Source: Herbinix hemicellulosilytica
GTDB taxonomy: Bacteria > Bacillota > Clostridia > Lachnospirales > Lachnospiraceae
Length of the DNA: 64,000 nt
NCBI RefSeq assembly: GCF_002904165.1
Contig: NZ_CVTD020000010.1
Span: 62,001-126,000 of the forward strand
Reading direction: 5' to 3'
Position 1 is the stretch's first letter, and each line of letters opens with the position of its first letter. The notes under the pieces are model-generated. The model was not told where the DNA came from. It made no database searches and worked only from the letters and a program-made list of their open reading frames with translations. A program made the position numbers and the translations under genes. Below are positions 18,682 through 26,796 of the stretch, one piece after another.

Positions 18682-19218
18682 TTGGCGGAATATATCCTTA
18701 CCGTAGATGAACAGGACAGAGAAACAGGTTACATGGAAAAAATGGAGGTGCACAAAAAAGGTGTATTACATCGGGCTTTTTCCGTTATGATTTTTAATAA
18801 TAAAGGTGAAGTATTGCTGCAAAAGAGGGCAATAATAAAGTATCATTCACCCGGGTTATGGACCAACAGCTGCTGCAGCCACCAAAGACAAGGAGAAACT
18901 TTGACTGAGGCAGTATCAAGGAGAATTAAAGAGGAGCTTGGAATTACATGTGATTTTAAAGAAGCATTCAAATTTAAATATAGGGTAGAATTTGACAATG
19001 GCCTAATAGAGCATGAACTAGATCATGTTTTTATCGGTTATTACAATGAAAAAGTATTTCCAAACGAGGACGAAGTGGAAGAAATTCGCTGGGTTCCTTT
19101 AGACGAGCTTAAAAATGAAATGAGTGAACATCCGGAGGAGTTTACCTATTGGTTTAAAATTTTAATGGAGCAACCTAAAATGCAGTTAATAATACAGCAA
19201 ATATCAGGGGTTAAATAA
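18682..19218 (+). CDS. idi: Isopentenyl-diphosphate delta-isomerase, type I
   Basis: A Nudix-superfamily enzyme of ~178 residues interconverting IPP and DMAPP in isoprenoid synthesis. Visible hallmarks: HRAFSVMIFN at the start of the fold, LWTNSCCSH with the catalytic Cys, RRIKEELGI as the Nudix-like helix and EHELDHVF with the catalytic/metal Glu. A TTG at 18682 fits the AGGTGG site at 18671-18676 better than the GTG at 18673. The stop TAATG overlaps the ATG of a dead downstream gene, suggesting that idi was once in an operon. Clostridia with the MEP pathway do not strictly need it, so it may be auxiliary. Confidence 0.9.
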   Translation: MAEYILTVDEQDRETGYMEKMEVHKKGVLHRAFSVMIFNNKGEVLLQKRAIIKYHSPGLWTNSCCSHQRQGETLTEAVSRRIKEELGITCDFKEAFKFKYRVEFDNGLIEHELDHVFIGYYNEKVFPNEDEVEEIRWVPLDELKNEMSEHPEEFTYWFKILMEQPKMQLIIQQISGVK

Positions 19219-19556
19219 TGAAAGTAAAAGACAAACAAGGTACCGCTAAAGAGAATAAAGCATATGCAATACATTGTATAGAAGCAGCAATTAACGGAGG
19301 GGCAAACTGGAATATCTTATGTGATATAAATGGGGGTGCTTACTAAATGATATTTTAATAAACAAAAGATGTTATATCCAGATTCAAAGTTGATGTCGGA
19401 GTACATTGACATAATGATTTTGGGTTGGCTGTTGCCAACTCAATGAATGCGGTTATGGCAGGAGCCAGGCAGGTACAAGGAACTTTTATAAACTCAGGTT
19501 ATACCTATTATGCTAAATATATATTTGTAAATGATTTAAAAATATATTATTATTAA
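19218..19556 (+). pseudogene. Fragment of citramalate/isopropylmalate synthase-family gene
   Basis: One frame, interrupted only by stop codons, still reads AIHCIEAAINGGANWNILCD followed by INGGA, and later VDVGVH-stop-HNDFGLAVANS and AGARQVQGT. These match the LCDTNGG and GIHCHNDxGLAVANS segments of (R)-citramalate/2-isopropylmalate synthases; the stop at VH*HND is where the Cys codon of VHCHND would be (TGC to TGA). N- and C-terminal parts are missing. The fragment covers roughly the middle of the catalytic TIM barrel. It is clearly inactive. Confidence 0.85.
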
Positions 19557-19578
19557 TACAAAAAAGGAAGATTTAGAA

Positions 19579-19981
19579 ATGAATATGTATTGGAATAGCA
19601 AGTTTAAAGAAAAAAAGTTTGTATGGGGTACTGAAGAGAGTCTGGCTTTTTATACATTTATTTTTAGAAGATCAAAGAAAAATAATAATTGATAAAATAT
19701 ATGGAATGCTGAATAAAAATGGAGTAGCGTATTTTATTACATCTTCGGACCAGGACGAGGATTACAGGAAAGGAAAAGCTATTGGCGATCACTTAATCGT
19801 TAATGAAAGAGGCGTCATGAAATATTACTACAATGAGGACAGTATCAAAAAAGAATTTCAGATATTTGACAGAATAGAGATAAATACTTTTTCTGAAATG
19901 CACACCCATGATTATTTACATGAGCATATCAATTATGTAATAAAATGTATAAAACAGGGGGATAAGATCCAGCGATGTTAA
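19579..19981 (+). pseudogene. SAM-dependent methyltransferase with internal deletion
   Basis: The N-terminus in one frame (MNMYWNSKFKEKKFVWGTEE) is the start of a class I TehB-like methyltransferase, with AAAGGAAG upstream. After about 25 residues the frame is lost and the C-terminus appears in another frame (FLEDQRKIIIDKIYGMLNKN followed by GVAYFITSSDQDEDY) to 19981. The SAM-binding core (about 90-100 residues) is gone. Not functional. Confidence 0.75.
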
Positions 19982-20115
19982 AAGAAATGAATGTCGGAGC
20001 CATTGTAGCAAATGATTTTGCTAGGATATTTTACCGTAATGTAATTAATTTGGGAATTTTGGTCCAACAAATAGAAGCAGCATGCGCTAAAGAACAAAGC
20101 AAAAAGATTTTCTAA
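19975..20115 (+). pseudogene. leuD: Fragment of leuD (isopropylmalate/citraconate dehydratase small subunit)
   Basis: A 46-codon frame reads VGAIVANDFARIFYRNVINL, matching the conserved LeuD segment that in intact proteins reads like VIAKSFARIFYRNAINIGLP. Both flanks are unrelated. Together with the upstream synthase fragment it suggests that a leucine/isoleucine-type biosynthetic cluster once stood here. Confidence 0.75.
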
Positions 20116-20146
20116 TTGCAATACTAGAGATTAAGGAGTTATAGAG

Positions 20147-20617
20147 ATGAATGTAAGTATAATTGAAGTAAAAGATTCTATTATGAAATCTCAGTTTGCC
20201 AAGGAAATTTTGAGGAGTTTGCCGGAGTGGTTCGGTAATGAGAAAGCTCTGAATGATTACGCAGAGGGAGTCGCAAGCCTGCCCTTTTGGATTGCATTAA
20301 ATAGTGATGAAAAGTGCATAGGTTTTATTTCAATAAAGACACAATATGGACGTACCGGTGATATTTATGTTTTGGGAGTATTACCTGAGTATCACAGAAG
20401 AGGCGTAGGAAGATTACTGGTGTCTAAAGCAGAAGAATATTTAAGATCTAATAATTACAAATACATAATTGTAAAAACTTTAAGTGATATCGTGGAATAT
20501 GAACCATACGAGAAAACAAGAAAATTTTATAAAGGTATTGGTTTTGAAGAATTAATAACTTTAACTGAAATGTGGGATTCTGAAAATCCATGCCTGATAA
20601 TGATTAAAGTATTATGA
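20147..20617 (+). CDS. GNAT N-acetyltransferase
   Basis: A 156-residue intact GNAT enzyme transferring acetyl from acetyl-CoA to an unknown amine. The core shows IYVLGVLPEYHRRGVGRLLV (motif A with RRGVGR for pyrophosphate binding, about 84-103) and a C-terminal ARKFYKGIGFEE-like motif B (KTRKFYKGIGFEEL). AAGGAG (20134-20139) sets the ATG. It is isolated downstream of several dead genes and followed by a terminator. Substrate unknown. Confidence 0.9.
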   Translation: MNVSIIEVKDSIMKSQFAKEILRSLPEWFGNEKALNDYAEGVASLPFWIALNSDEKCIGFISIKTQYGRTGDIYVLGVLPEYHRRGVGRLLVSKAEEYLRSNNYKYIIVKTLSDIVEYEPYEKTRKFYKGIGFEELITLTEMWDSENPCLIMIKVL

Positions 20618-20760
20618 AAAATATAGATTATAATCATTCAGACCATGTAAAACTTAAGGCAGTACGCTGATTTTAGCAATATGATATTACATTTGAGCTA
20701 CAATATTTTTTATAATTAACATATAGTTTCAAGCAAAAGAGAAAAATACTTTGAACTATA

Positions 20761-20812
20761 AGAATTTCGGAAGTTAACCTGAATTTGAAGGTTACTGCCG
20801 GAATTTTTTTAT
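20761..20812 (+). terminator. Terminator after GNAT gene
   Basis: AATTTCGG and GTTAACCT pair with AGGTTA and CCGGAATT around a small loop; a run of seven T follows. Confidence 0.8.
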
Positions 20813-20910
20813 TGACAGTTTTAAGATGGATGAAAATGACTAAAGACAAAAACATCCGATTAAAATTTAATTGTATTATTAAACACCTCAAAACAAAACC
20901 GGATATTTAA

Positions 20911-20995
20911 TTAGATGTATATAAAAATATATTGACAAAAATTATTTTTATGATAATATATAAGCATAATTGTTTAGATGAATATAAAAATAAAT
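20911..20995 (+). promoter_or_regulatory. Promoter flanked by a 22-bp direct repeat (operator candidate)
   Basis: TTGACA at 20932-20937, 16-bp spacer, TAATAT at 20954-20959. The 22-bp sequence starting TTAGATG at 20911-20932 recurs at 20974-20995 with two mismatches; the copies flank the promoter. The third gene of the operon encodes an ArsR-type regulator that could bind here. Confidence 0.6.
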
Positions 20996-21017
20996 ATATA
21001 TGAAAGAGGGAAACCCG

Positions 21018-21998
21018 ATGGAAAAAAGAATTATTGAGAAGATGGTAAAAGCAATGAATTTTGAGAAGAACGAAGTGGTTTTCATCAACTTCTGGGGTAC
21101 GGCTGATGAGCTTTCATATCTTTATGATTTCGAAAATGCTATGAAGAATGAAGGGGTTACAGTAAAGGCATTAGCAATTACAGATGAATTTATTCTAGAA
21201 GAGGTTGGTGGAAAAGAGGCACCGCTTCCTGAGAGCTGGTTTGATAGGTATGATGAAGCTGAATCGGTTGTGGATATAATTTCGCGCCCTCCGGGTATGC
21301 CGCCACAGGGACTTGCAAAGGAAAAGATACCGCTTTTTGGTGAATTCTTAAGAGGCATATTTAAAAAAGCTTCCTCAAAGAAAAAATTTATTCAGGTTAC
21401 CATGCCTTCAAGAACCAATGCTATGATGGCAGGGATGGATTATGAAAAGTACCGTGACAGAATTATTAAAGCACTTGACATTGATTATGATGAACTAAGA
21501 AAGAATTGTGAGAAGAAAATTTCGGAATATAGAGGTGACAAAAGAATAATCAAAACAGGGGAAAATTGCATACTTACTATGGAAACAACCGGACGAAAAT
21601 GGTTTATTGATGCCGGTGATGGAGCTTTCCCTTGCGGAGAAATTTTTATCGCACCTCTTGAAGATAAAAGCAACGGCTCAATTTTCTTTGAAACATTTGC
21701 TGCAGAGGGTGTGGGTGTATTTAAGAATGTCACTCTTTTTGTAGAGGCGGGCCGTGTTGTTTCATCCGACTGTGATAAGTTCAATGAATTTTTAAAGACA
21801 CTGCCTGAGGGAGGCAATGTAGTTGCAGAGCTTGGTATAGGTATGAATCCGAATGTTGACTGTATAGAAGGAGATTCAGCACTTGATGAAAATGCTTTAG
21901 GTACATTCCATATAGCAATCGGAATGAACCATCTTTTTGGTGGTGTAAATGAGTGCCCGTTTCACATGGACTTTGTTACAACCGGTGAGATATTATAA
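21018..21998 (+). CDS. M29-family (aminopeptidase T-like) metallopeptidase
   Basis: A 326-residue cytoplasmic enzyme related to M29 aminopeptidases, which use two metal ions to remove N-terminal residues. Metal-ligand segments are visible: PCGEIFIAP (Glu), AELGIGMNP (Glu), GTFHIAIG (His) and PFHMDF (His and Asp). It is shorter than classical M29 enzymes (~400 residues), mainly in the N-terminal half, so its substrate range may differ. GAAAGAGGG at 21002-21010 sets ATG 21018. First gene of an apparent three-gene unit with a helical protein and an ArsR regulator. Confidence 0.85.
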   Translation: MEKRIIEKMVKAMNFEKNEVVFINFWGTADELSYLYDFENAMKNEGVTVKALAITDEFILEEVGGKEAPLPESWFDRYDEAESVVDIISRPPGMPPQGLAKEKIPLFGEFLRGIFKKASSKKKFIQVTMPSRTNAMMAGMDYEKYRDRIIKALDIDYDELRKNCEKKISEYRGDKRIIKTGENCILTMETTGRKWFIDAGDGAFPCGEIFIAPLEDKSNGSIFFETFAAEGVGVFKNVTLFVEAGRVVSSDCDKFNEFLKTLPEGGNVVAELGIGMNPNVDCIEGDSALDENALGTFHIAIGMNHLFGGVNECPFHMDFVTTGEIL

Positions 21999-22056
21999 TT
22001 ACTTACAGTTGAAAAATCAGATGTATAAATTAAAATAGAAGAAAGAAGGTAAATAC

Positions 22057-22416
22057 ATGAAAACAGTTATAGAAAATATGAATAAGTTTTTGGAGCAGAG
22101 AAAGGCGGAAGTTCTTGAAGAAGCTGCGAGGCTAATTGCTGACGAAAGAAAAGATGAGAGTAACTTTTTAAAAGCTAAGGCTAACATCTACGATGTTTTC
22201 AAGGCTTTGCTTGGTGCTTCTTCTAAAGCCTGTAATGATAAGAATGCATTTTATGCTGATTTTAAAAAGAGGGCGGAAACAGTACCTGCCGTATGGAGAA
22301 AATCCCTTGAGGAAGCTTCAAGACATGGAGATACTAAAAAAGTTCTTACAGAAGAAGCAAAGCTATCTGCAGCAGATGAGATTATTGCAAAGTTTGATGA
22401 ACTTATAAAAATGTAA
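22057..22416 (+). CDS. Helical hypothetical protein of the M29 operon
   Basis: A 119-residue, strongly charged, all-helical soluble protein (VLEEAARLIADERKDE, DEIIAKFDELIK). No membrane segment, no cysteine pair, no family I recognise. AGAAAGAAGG precedes the ATG. Between the peptidase and the regulator on the same strand, with 58- and 81-base gaps. Possibly a partner or chaperone-like subunit; this is a guess. Confidence 0.7.
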   Translation: MKTVIENMNKFLEQRKAEVLEEAARLIADERKDESNFLKAKANIYDVFKALLGASSKACNDKNAFYADFKKRAETVPAVWRKSLEEASRHGDTKKVLTEEAKLSAADEIIAKFDELIKM

Positions 22417-22467
22417 CTAGAATTTCAGAATTAATTATGCTTCTATAGTGCTAATACAATTGGAATA

Positions 22468-22479
22468 TGCGCATGCGCA
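22468..22479. promoter_or_regulatory. 12-bp perfect palindrome before ArsR-type gene
   Basis: TGCGCATGCGCA, strikingly GC-rich for this region, lies 18 bases before the ATG of the regulator and overlaps its leader, a possible autoregulatory operator. Confidence 0.45.
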
Positions 22480-22497
22480 GGAATGGAGATGATAATT

Positions 22498-23049
22498 ATG
22501 ACAGAGACAGAAGCTATTAGCTTATTTAAATGCCTTGCCGATAAATCAAGATTACAAATACTTAAGTCCCTGATTCAGGAAGAAATGTATGTCGAAAGGC
22601 TGGCTGAAAGACTGAATCTTTCGCCTGCAACGATTTCGTTTCATCTTAAAAAGCTTGAAACAGCAGGGGCGGTTATGTCACGAAAAGATCAGTATTATAC
22701 AATGTATTCAATCAATGAAGACATCTTTAAGTTGCCTATAATTGAAATACTGAAGGAAAAATCGGAAGAACTTGATAAGCAGGCAGAACGTGATGCACAA
22801 TATCGTAAGAAGGTTATAGATTCATTTTTCCAATACGGAAAATTAAAGAGTATTCCAAGCCAGAGGAAGAAAAAGCGTATTGTCCTTGAAGAAATAGCAA
22901 AGTCTTTTGAGGCAGGAAAAGAATACACAGAGCGTGAGGTGAATCTCATCATAGCGGATTACCATGATGATTTCTGCACAATCAGGCGTGATATGATTTC
23001 AGAAGGAATTCTTGAGAGAGAAAACATGATATACAAGAAGGTACTATAA
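22498..23049 (+). CDS. ArsR-family regulator with DUF2087 domain
   Basis: A 183-residue regulator. Residues ~5-80 are an ArsR winged helix (FKCLADKSRLQILKSLIQE, recognition helix LSPATISFHLKKLETAGAV). Residues ~125-183 match DUF2087 (KRIVLEEIAKSFEAGKEYTE and later FCTIRRDMISEGIL). No ArsR-type metal Cys motif is present, so it does not look like a metal sensor. I chose ATG 22498 over 22483 because GGAG (22486-22489) precedes it correctly. It probably controls the upstream peptidase operon and itself. Confidence 0.88.
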   Translation: MTETEAISLFKCLADKSRLQILKSLIQEEMYVERLAERLNLSPATISFHLKKLETAGAVMSRKDQYYTMYSINEDIFKLPIIEILKEKSEELDKQAERDAQYRKKVIDSFFQYGKLKSIPSQRKKKRIVLEEIAKSFEAGKEYTEREVNLIIADYHDDFCTIRRDMISEGILERENMIYKKVL

Positions 23050-23112
23050 TTATTTTATAATGTGATGACAACTGTTTATAAGGTAATAAAATTTACTTAT
23101 TATCTTAATATT

Positions 23113-23161
23113 AAAGGCTTCCTGACTATCTATCAATTAATAATAGTTGGATGCCTTTTTA
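23113..23161 (+). terminator. Terminator of the M29-ArsR operon
   Basis: AAAGGC, TCC and ACTAT pair with ATAGT, GGA and GCCTTT; a run of five T follows. Confidence 0.75.
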
Positions 23162-23268
23162 TTTTAATCTTTTTTACTGAATTTTTTCTCTTGTTAATTT
23201 ATCCATAAGTGTTCTATTATTTAGTTAACCATGATATTTTATAAACTTTTTTATTTTTATGTAAAACC

Positions 23269-23324
23269 TTATATTGTCAACATACAAATGTTTGGATTCA
23301 CTTATAATGTCAATATACAAATGT
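23269..23324 (+). promoter_or_regulatory. 23-bp direct repeat upstream of LD-carboxypeptidase
   Basis: 23269-23291 and 23302-23324 share 21 of 23 bases (core GTCAAxATACAAATGT) at an exact spacing of 33 bases, about three helical turns. This looks like a pair of regulator sites; about 110 bases remain to the start codon. Confidence 0.55.
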
Positions 23325-23435
23325 ATGCTAATCAAAAGAATGATATGTTAGTTGAATTTAAATTACAAAATTTAAAGTATATGTAATACATCGATGTAAT
23401 TACCAGAAAAAATAATACGTTGTGGGAGAGCGAGT

Positions 23436-24266
23436 ATGAAGACAGTGGGTATTGTTGCCTGCTCCAACGGACAAAAGGCGGAATTTATTAATCAAAATGA
23501 AGAATTAATCAATTATTTGCAATCGATTGGGAGCAAGGTTGTTCTAAGCAATTGTATCTATGAAAAAAACGGATTCTTTTCCGGTACTGCAAAAGAACGT
23601 GCCGGTGAGTTGATGAAAATGTTCAATAATACGGATGTTGAAGAAATATATGATATTTCAGGTGGTGATCTGGCAAATCAGATACTGGATGAACTGGATT
23701 ACACAGAAATTAAGAAAAGTAAAGCGATTTTTTGGGGTTACAGTGACCTTACAACTGTAATTAATGCAATATTTTCACAGACAGGTAAATGCAGCGTGTT
23801 GTATCAGGTTAAGCATTTGGTATGTGGTAAATTTACTGAAAAGCAAAGGTATAGATTTGAAAACAGAAAAGAACTGTTTAATCCATCGTTCATAATGGTT
23901 CAGGGGCAATCTATGGAAGGAATTGTAGTAGGAGGAAACATCCGATGTTTTTTGAAATTGGCAGGGACAAAGTATTTTCCTGATCTAAAAAACAAGCTTT
24001 TATTATTGGAGGCATACAGAGGAAAAGTGCCTCAGATGACTACCTGCTTAGCTCAGCTAAAGCAAATGGGAGCTTTTGAACAGATAAAAGGTATTATACT
24101 CGGAACATTTACTGAGATGGAAGAAAATAATTGTGTTCCGGATATTGTTACTCTTGTTAAAGAGTTTGCTGGTGGTGAAATTCCGATTGCCAAAACGCAG
24201 GATATTGGTCATGGAAGTGACTCAAAAGCAATAATAATCGGAGAAAGACTAATAATAAAGAGTTAA
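23436..24266 (+). CDS. LD-carboxypeptidase / MccF-like S66 serine peptidase
   Basis: A 276-residue S66 peptidase. The triad is visible: Ser103 in WGYSDLTT (nucleophile elbow), Glu192 in LLEAYRGK and His259 in DIGHGSDSK. S66 enzymes trim tetrapeptides of murein (LdcA) or inactivate microcin C-type peptide-nucleotides (MccF); no signal peptide is present, so it acts in the cytosol on recycled muropeptides or imported antibiotics. TGGGAGAG upstream of the ATG acts as ribosome site. It has its own leader with a direct repeat and a strong bidirectional terminator. Confidence 0.92.
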   Translation: MKTVGIVACSNGQKAEFINQNEELINYLQSIGSKVVLSNCIYEKNGFFSGTAKERAGELMKMFNNTDVEEIYDISGGDLANQILDELDYTEIKKSKAIFWGYSDLTTVINAIFSQTGKCSVLYQVKHLVCGKFTEKQRYRFENRKELFNPSFIMVQGQSMEGIVVGGNIRCFLKLAGTKYFPDLKNKLLLLEAYRGKVPQMTTCLAQLKQMGAFEQIKGIILGTFTEMEENNCVPDIVTLVKEFAGGEIPIAKTQDIGHGSDSKAIIIGERLIIKS

Positions 24267-24390
24267 ACTGACTGTATTATTTCAGAAATACATGATTGCA
24301 GGTCAATTTCATGACATTATATCAATGGATAACTCTTAGTATATTAATCGGACACCTGTACTTTCACAAGACAGTTACTCTTAAAATCAA

Positions 24391-24430
24391 TAAAGTGAAG
24401 ATTAATTTATCAGTTAATCTTCACTTTAAT
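24391..24430. terminator. Bidirectional terminator
   Basis: A 15-bp perfect stem: TAAAGTGAAGATTAA (24391-24405) with TTAATCTTCACTTTA (24414-24428), T/A-rich on both sides, between convergent genes. Confidence 0.85.
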
Positions 24431-24467
24431 TTATATCAGTAAATTATAAACCAGATAAGGAAACCTA

Positions 24468-24617
24468 TTATTTTTTATTCTTGTTTACAGATTTGGTATC
24501 GTTAGTGTTAGCTGATGATGTAGTATTTTTTTTAGGGTATTCATGATTGTCAATGACTGTATTACCGTTTCCATCGCCTTTCTTTTTGTTACTGGTATTC
24601 ATTTCTCTGTTGCTCAT
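24468..24617 (-). CDS. Small hydrophilic Asn/Lys/Ser-rich protein
   Basis: A 49-codon ORF with an excellent ribosome site: AAAGGAG followed by ATGCCT and the ATG on the minus strand (24631-24615). The product begins MSNREMNTSNKKKGDGNGN and ends KSVNKNKK; it has no hydrophobic segment and should be disordered. Short, lysine/asparagine-rich proteins of this kind occur among spore-associated proteins of clostridia, but I recognise no family. Converges with the LD-carboxypeptidase gene and ends at the shared terminator. Confidence 0.6.
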   Translation of the reverse strand: MSNREMNTSNKKKGDGNGNTVIDNHEYPKKNTTSSANTNDTKSVNKNKK

Positions 24618-24772
24618 AGGCATACTCCTTTCTCAATTTATTACAAAATTATTGTTTACAAAAAATAATGGAGTATGCATAGCACCTGTAAGTTGCGAAA
24701 AAGCACTTAAAAATTGGTGGAAAATAAATGATTTATTACCTATTATTAATTAAAAATATGGAGGTGATAATT

Positions 24773-25390
24773 ATGAAACTGTCTGAGAAAATAGTGGAAC
24801 TTCGCAAAGCAAATGGTATGACCCAGGAGCAACTTGCTGAATTATGTAATGTAAGCAGGCAGTCCATATCAAAATGGGAAGCTGATATAGCTTTACCGGA
24901 AGTAGATAAATTATTAATTTTAGGAAAAATCTTTCATGTATCAATGGATGTTTTATTAAAAGACGAATTAACGTTAGGTGAGGTCAAAGAGGCGAGTTCC
25001 TGCGGCAACTCTGCTGTAAAAGCAAAGAAACATGAAGTGTATGAAGGTATATTGATAAAAGAAAGCATAACCGATGACAGCATCATTGATCTTCTTAATA
25101 TTCATCAAATTGAACTTTGGAATACAGGAGGAAAACCAAAATATTGGACTGCTCTTTTTTTCACAACTGATATAAAAGGCTTTCCTGAAAAAATATCAAA
25201 AGTAATGATTTCAGATCCGGATAAAGGCGGAAACTGGTTTGTAGATTTTAAGGAAGGAAACGTAAAGTATATTGTGTTCAAAGATAAGATATTAAAATAT
25301 AAAATCGGAAATCAGGCAGAAAAAGATTATGTATGTAATGAATGCCGAAAAATGGGTATACCGGATGAAGAGATGAAATGGCCCGAATAA
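24773..25390 (+). CDS. HTH-XRE transcriptional regulator with C-terminal domain
   Basis: A 205-residue regulator. Residues 1-65 form a Cro/C1-type HTH (IVELRKANGMTQEQLAELCN, VSRQSISKWE) like many Firmicute regulators. The C-terminal ~120 residues (YEGILIKESITDDSIIDLLN onward) form an unrecognised domain, ending with a possible metal-binding CNECRKMGIP. GGAGGTGATAATT directly before ATG 24773 fixes the start; a longer frame from 24728 is rejected. Stands alone; targets unknown. Confidence 0.88.
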   Translation: MKLSEKIVELRKANGMTQEQLAELCNVSRQSISKWEADIALPEVDKLLILGKIFHVSMDVLLKDELTLGEVKEASSCGNSAVKAKKHEVYEGILIKESITDDSIIDLLNIHQIELWNTGGKPKYWTALFFTTDIKGFPEKISKVMISDPDKGGNWFVDFKEGNVKYIVFKDKILKYKIGNQAEKDYVCNECRKMGIPDEEMKWPE

Positions 25391-25566
25391 GTGAAGAGGA
25401 TATAAAATTATTGGAGTAATGCCTGATGCAAACGGAAAAGGAAAACCGGATATTTATTTGGGCAAACGTCTATGGCAGCAGTAAGCAGAAATGAAGCAGG
25501 CTGTTATTTGTATGATTATATTTTATATATGGAATACTATTCTAAAAAAAGAAAGGATAGTAAACC

Positions 25567-26436
25567 ATGAACGAAAAGGATATGTATACAGCAGAAGAAA
25601 TAAAAGCCCAAAAACAGCCTGTACCTGGAAAAGAAAGCAGGATGGACCCTGAACCGATTTATGATAATCCTGAAAAGAAAGGCACGGGCAGATTAAAAAA
25701 TAAGACTGCCATCATCACGGGAGGGGACAGCGGAATTGGCAGGGCTGTTGCCGTTGCATATGCTAAAGAAGGCTGCAATGTAGTTATTGTATACAATATT
25801 GCTGATGATGATGCCAATGAAACAAAGAAAACAGTGGAAACTTATGGTGCAAAAGCATTATTGATTAAAGGCGATATTGGGGTTAGCAGCTTTTGTGATG
25901 AAATAGTTGATAGAACTCTGGAAGAGTTTAAAAGTATTGATATATTGGTAAACAATGCTGCTGAACAACATATTCAAAAATCCATAGAGGATATTACAGA
26001 TGAACAACTGTTAAGAACGTTTAAGACCAATATCTTTTCAATGTTCTACTTAACCAGAGCAGCATTGCCACATATGAAAGAGGGCAGTGTAATCATTAAT
26101 ACAGGTTCGGTAACAGCATTTAAAGGAAATCCGGAATTACTGGATTATTCCGCCACAAAAGGAGCTGTAACGGCATTTACAAGATCATTGGCTTTGAATT
26201 TAGCAGACAGAAAAATCAGAGTAAATCAAGTTGCACCCGGTCCAATCTGGACACCTCTTATTGTATCTACTCTTGATAAGAGCGCTGTCAAAAACTTTGG
26301 CATAGATACGCCGCTTCAAAGGCCGGGACAACCGGTTGAACTGGCAGAAGCTTACGTTTATCTGGCATCCTCCGATTCATCTTATATGACAGGGCAGACT
26401 ATTCATATCAACGGAGGAACGATTATTAACGGATAA
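25567..26436 (+). CDS. Short-chain dehydrogenase, general-stress YhdF/YghA type
   Basis: A 289-residue SDR with the ~45-residue N-terminal extension (QPVPGKESRMDPEP) of the stress-related group represented by YhdF and YghA. NAD(P) binding: TGGDSGIGR (about 51-59); NNAAEQ; catalytic Ser in TGSVTAF and YSATK (Tyr/Lys). AAAGAAAGGA precedes the ATG. It probably reduces aldehydes or ketones during stress. Alone, with its own terminator about 150 bases downstream. Confidence 0.93.
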   Translation: MNEKDMYTAEEIKAQKQPVPGKESRMDPEPIYDNPEKKGTGRLKNKTAIITGGDSGIGRAVAVAYAKEGCNVVIVYNIADDDANETKKTVETYGAKALLIKGDIGVSSFCDEIVDRTLEEFKSIDILVNNAAEQHIQKSIEDITDEQLLRTFKTNIFSMFYLTRAALPHMKEGSVIINTGSVTAFKGNPELLDYSATKGAVTAFTRSLALNLADRKIRVNQVAPGPIWTPLIVSTLDKSAVKNFGIDTPLQRPGQPVELAEAYVYLASSDSSYMTGQTIHINGGTIING

Positions 26437-26583
26437 GATTATACTAAACATCAAAAAAGATTTTACAAATCGGACCAACTTTACTAACAGGATCTTCTTA
26501 CTTTGGCATAGCACAATATGATATTTGGAGTATACATTTAAAACCTTAAGAGTGTAAAAATAATAATTGGATTAATATAAGAT

Positions 26584-26627
26584 GGTGCTGTAGAAGAATT
26601 ATATTCTTCTGTAGCACTATTTTTTTA
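26584..26627 (+). terminator. Terminator after the SDR gene
   Basis: GTGCT and AGAAGAA pair with TTCTTCT and AGCAC around a short loop, with a run of seven T after it. Confidence 0.85.
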
Positions 26628-26796
26628 TTAGCACTTTGCGTGATATGAAAAAAATGATATTATGATATGGTCAAATGATTAGTATCGCAATACATACAAA
26701 ACTTAGTGTGATGACAATAGTCTATATAAAAAGTAATTTTTAATTAAACCAGATGAATATACCGGTAATAATATATTAGCAAGAGGAGGATAAAAA

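Noticed and set aside
24547-24753. Plus-strand hydrophobic ORF
   Set aside because: Antisense shadow of the small Asn/Lys-rich gene; its hydrophobicity is a by-product of the opposite codons.
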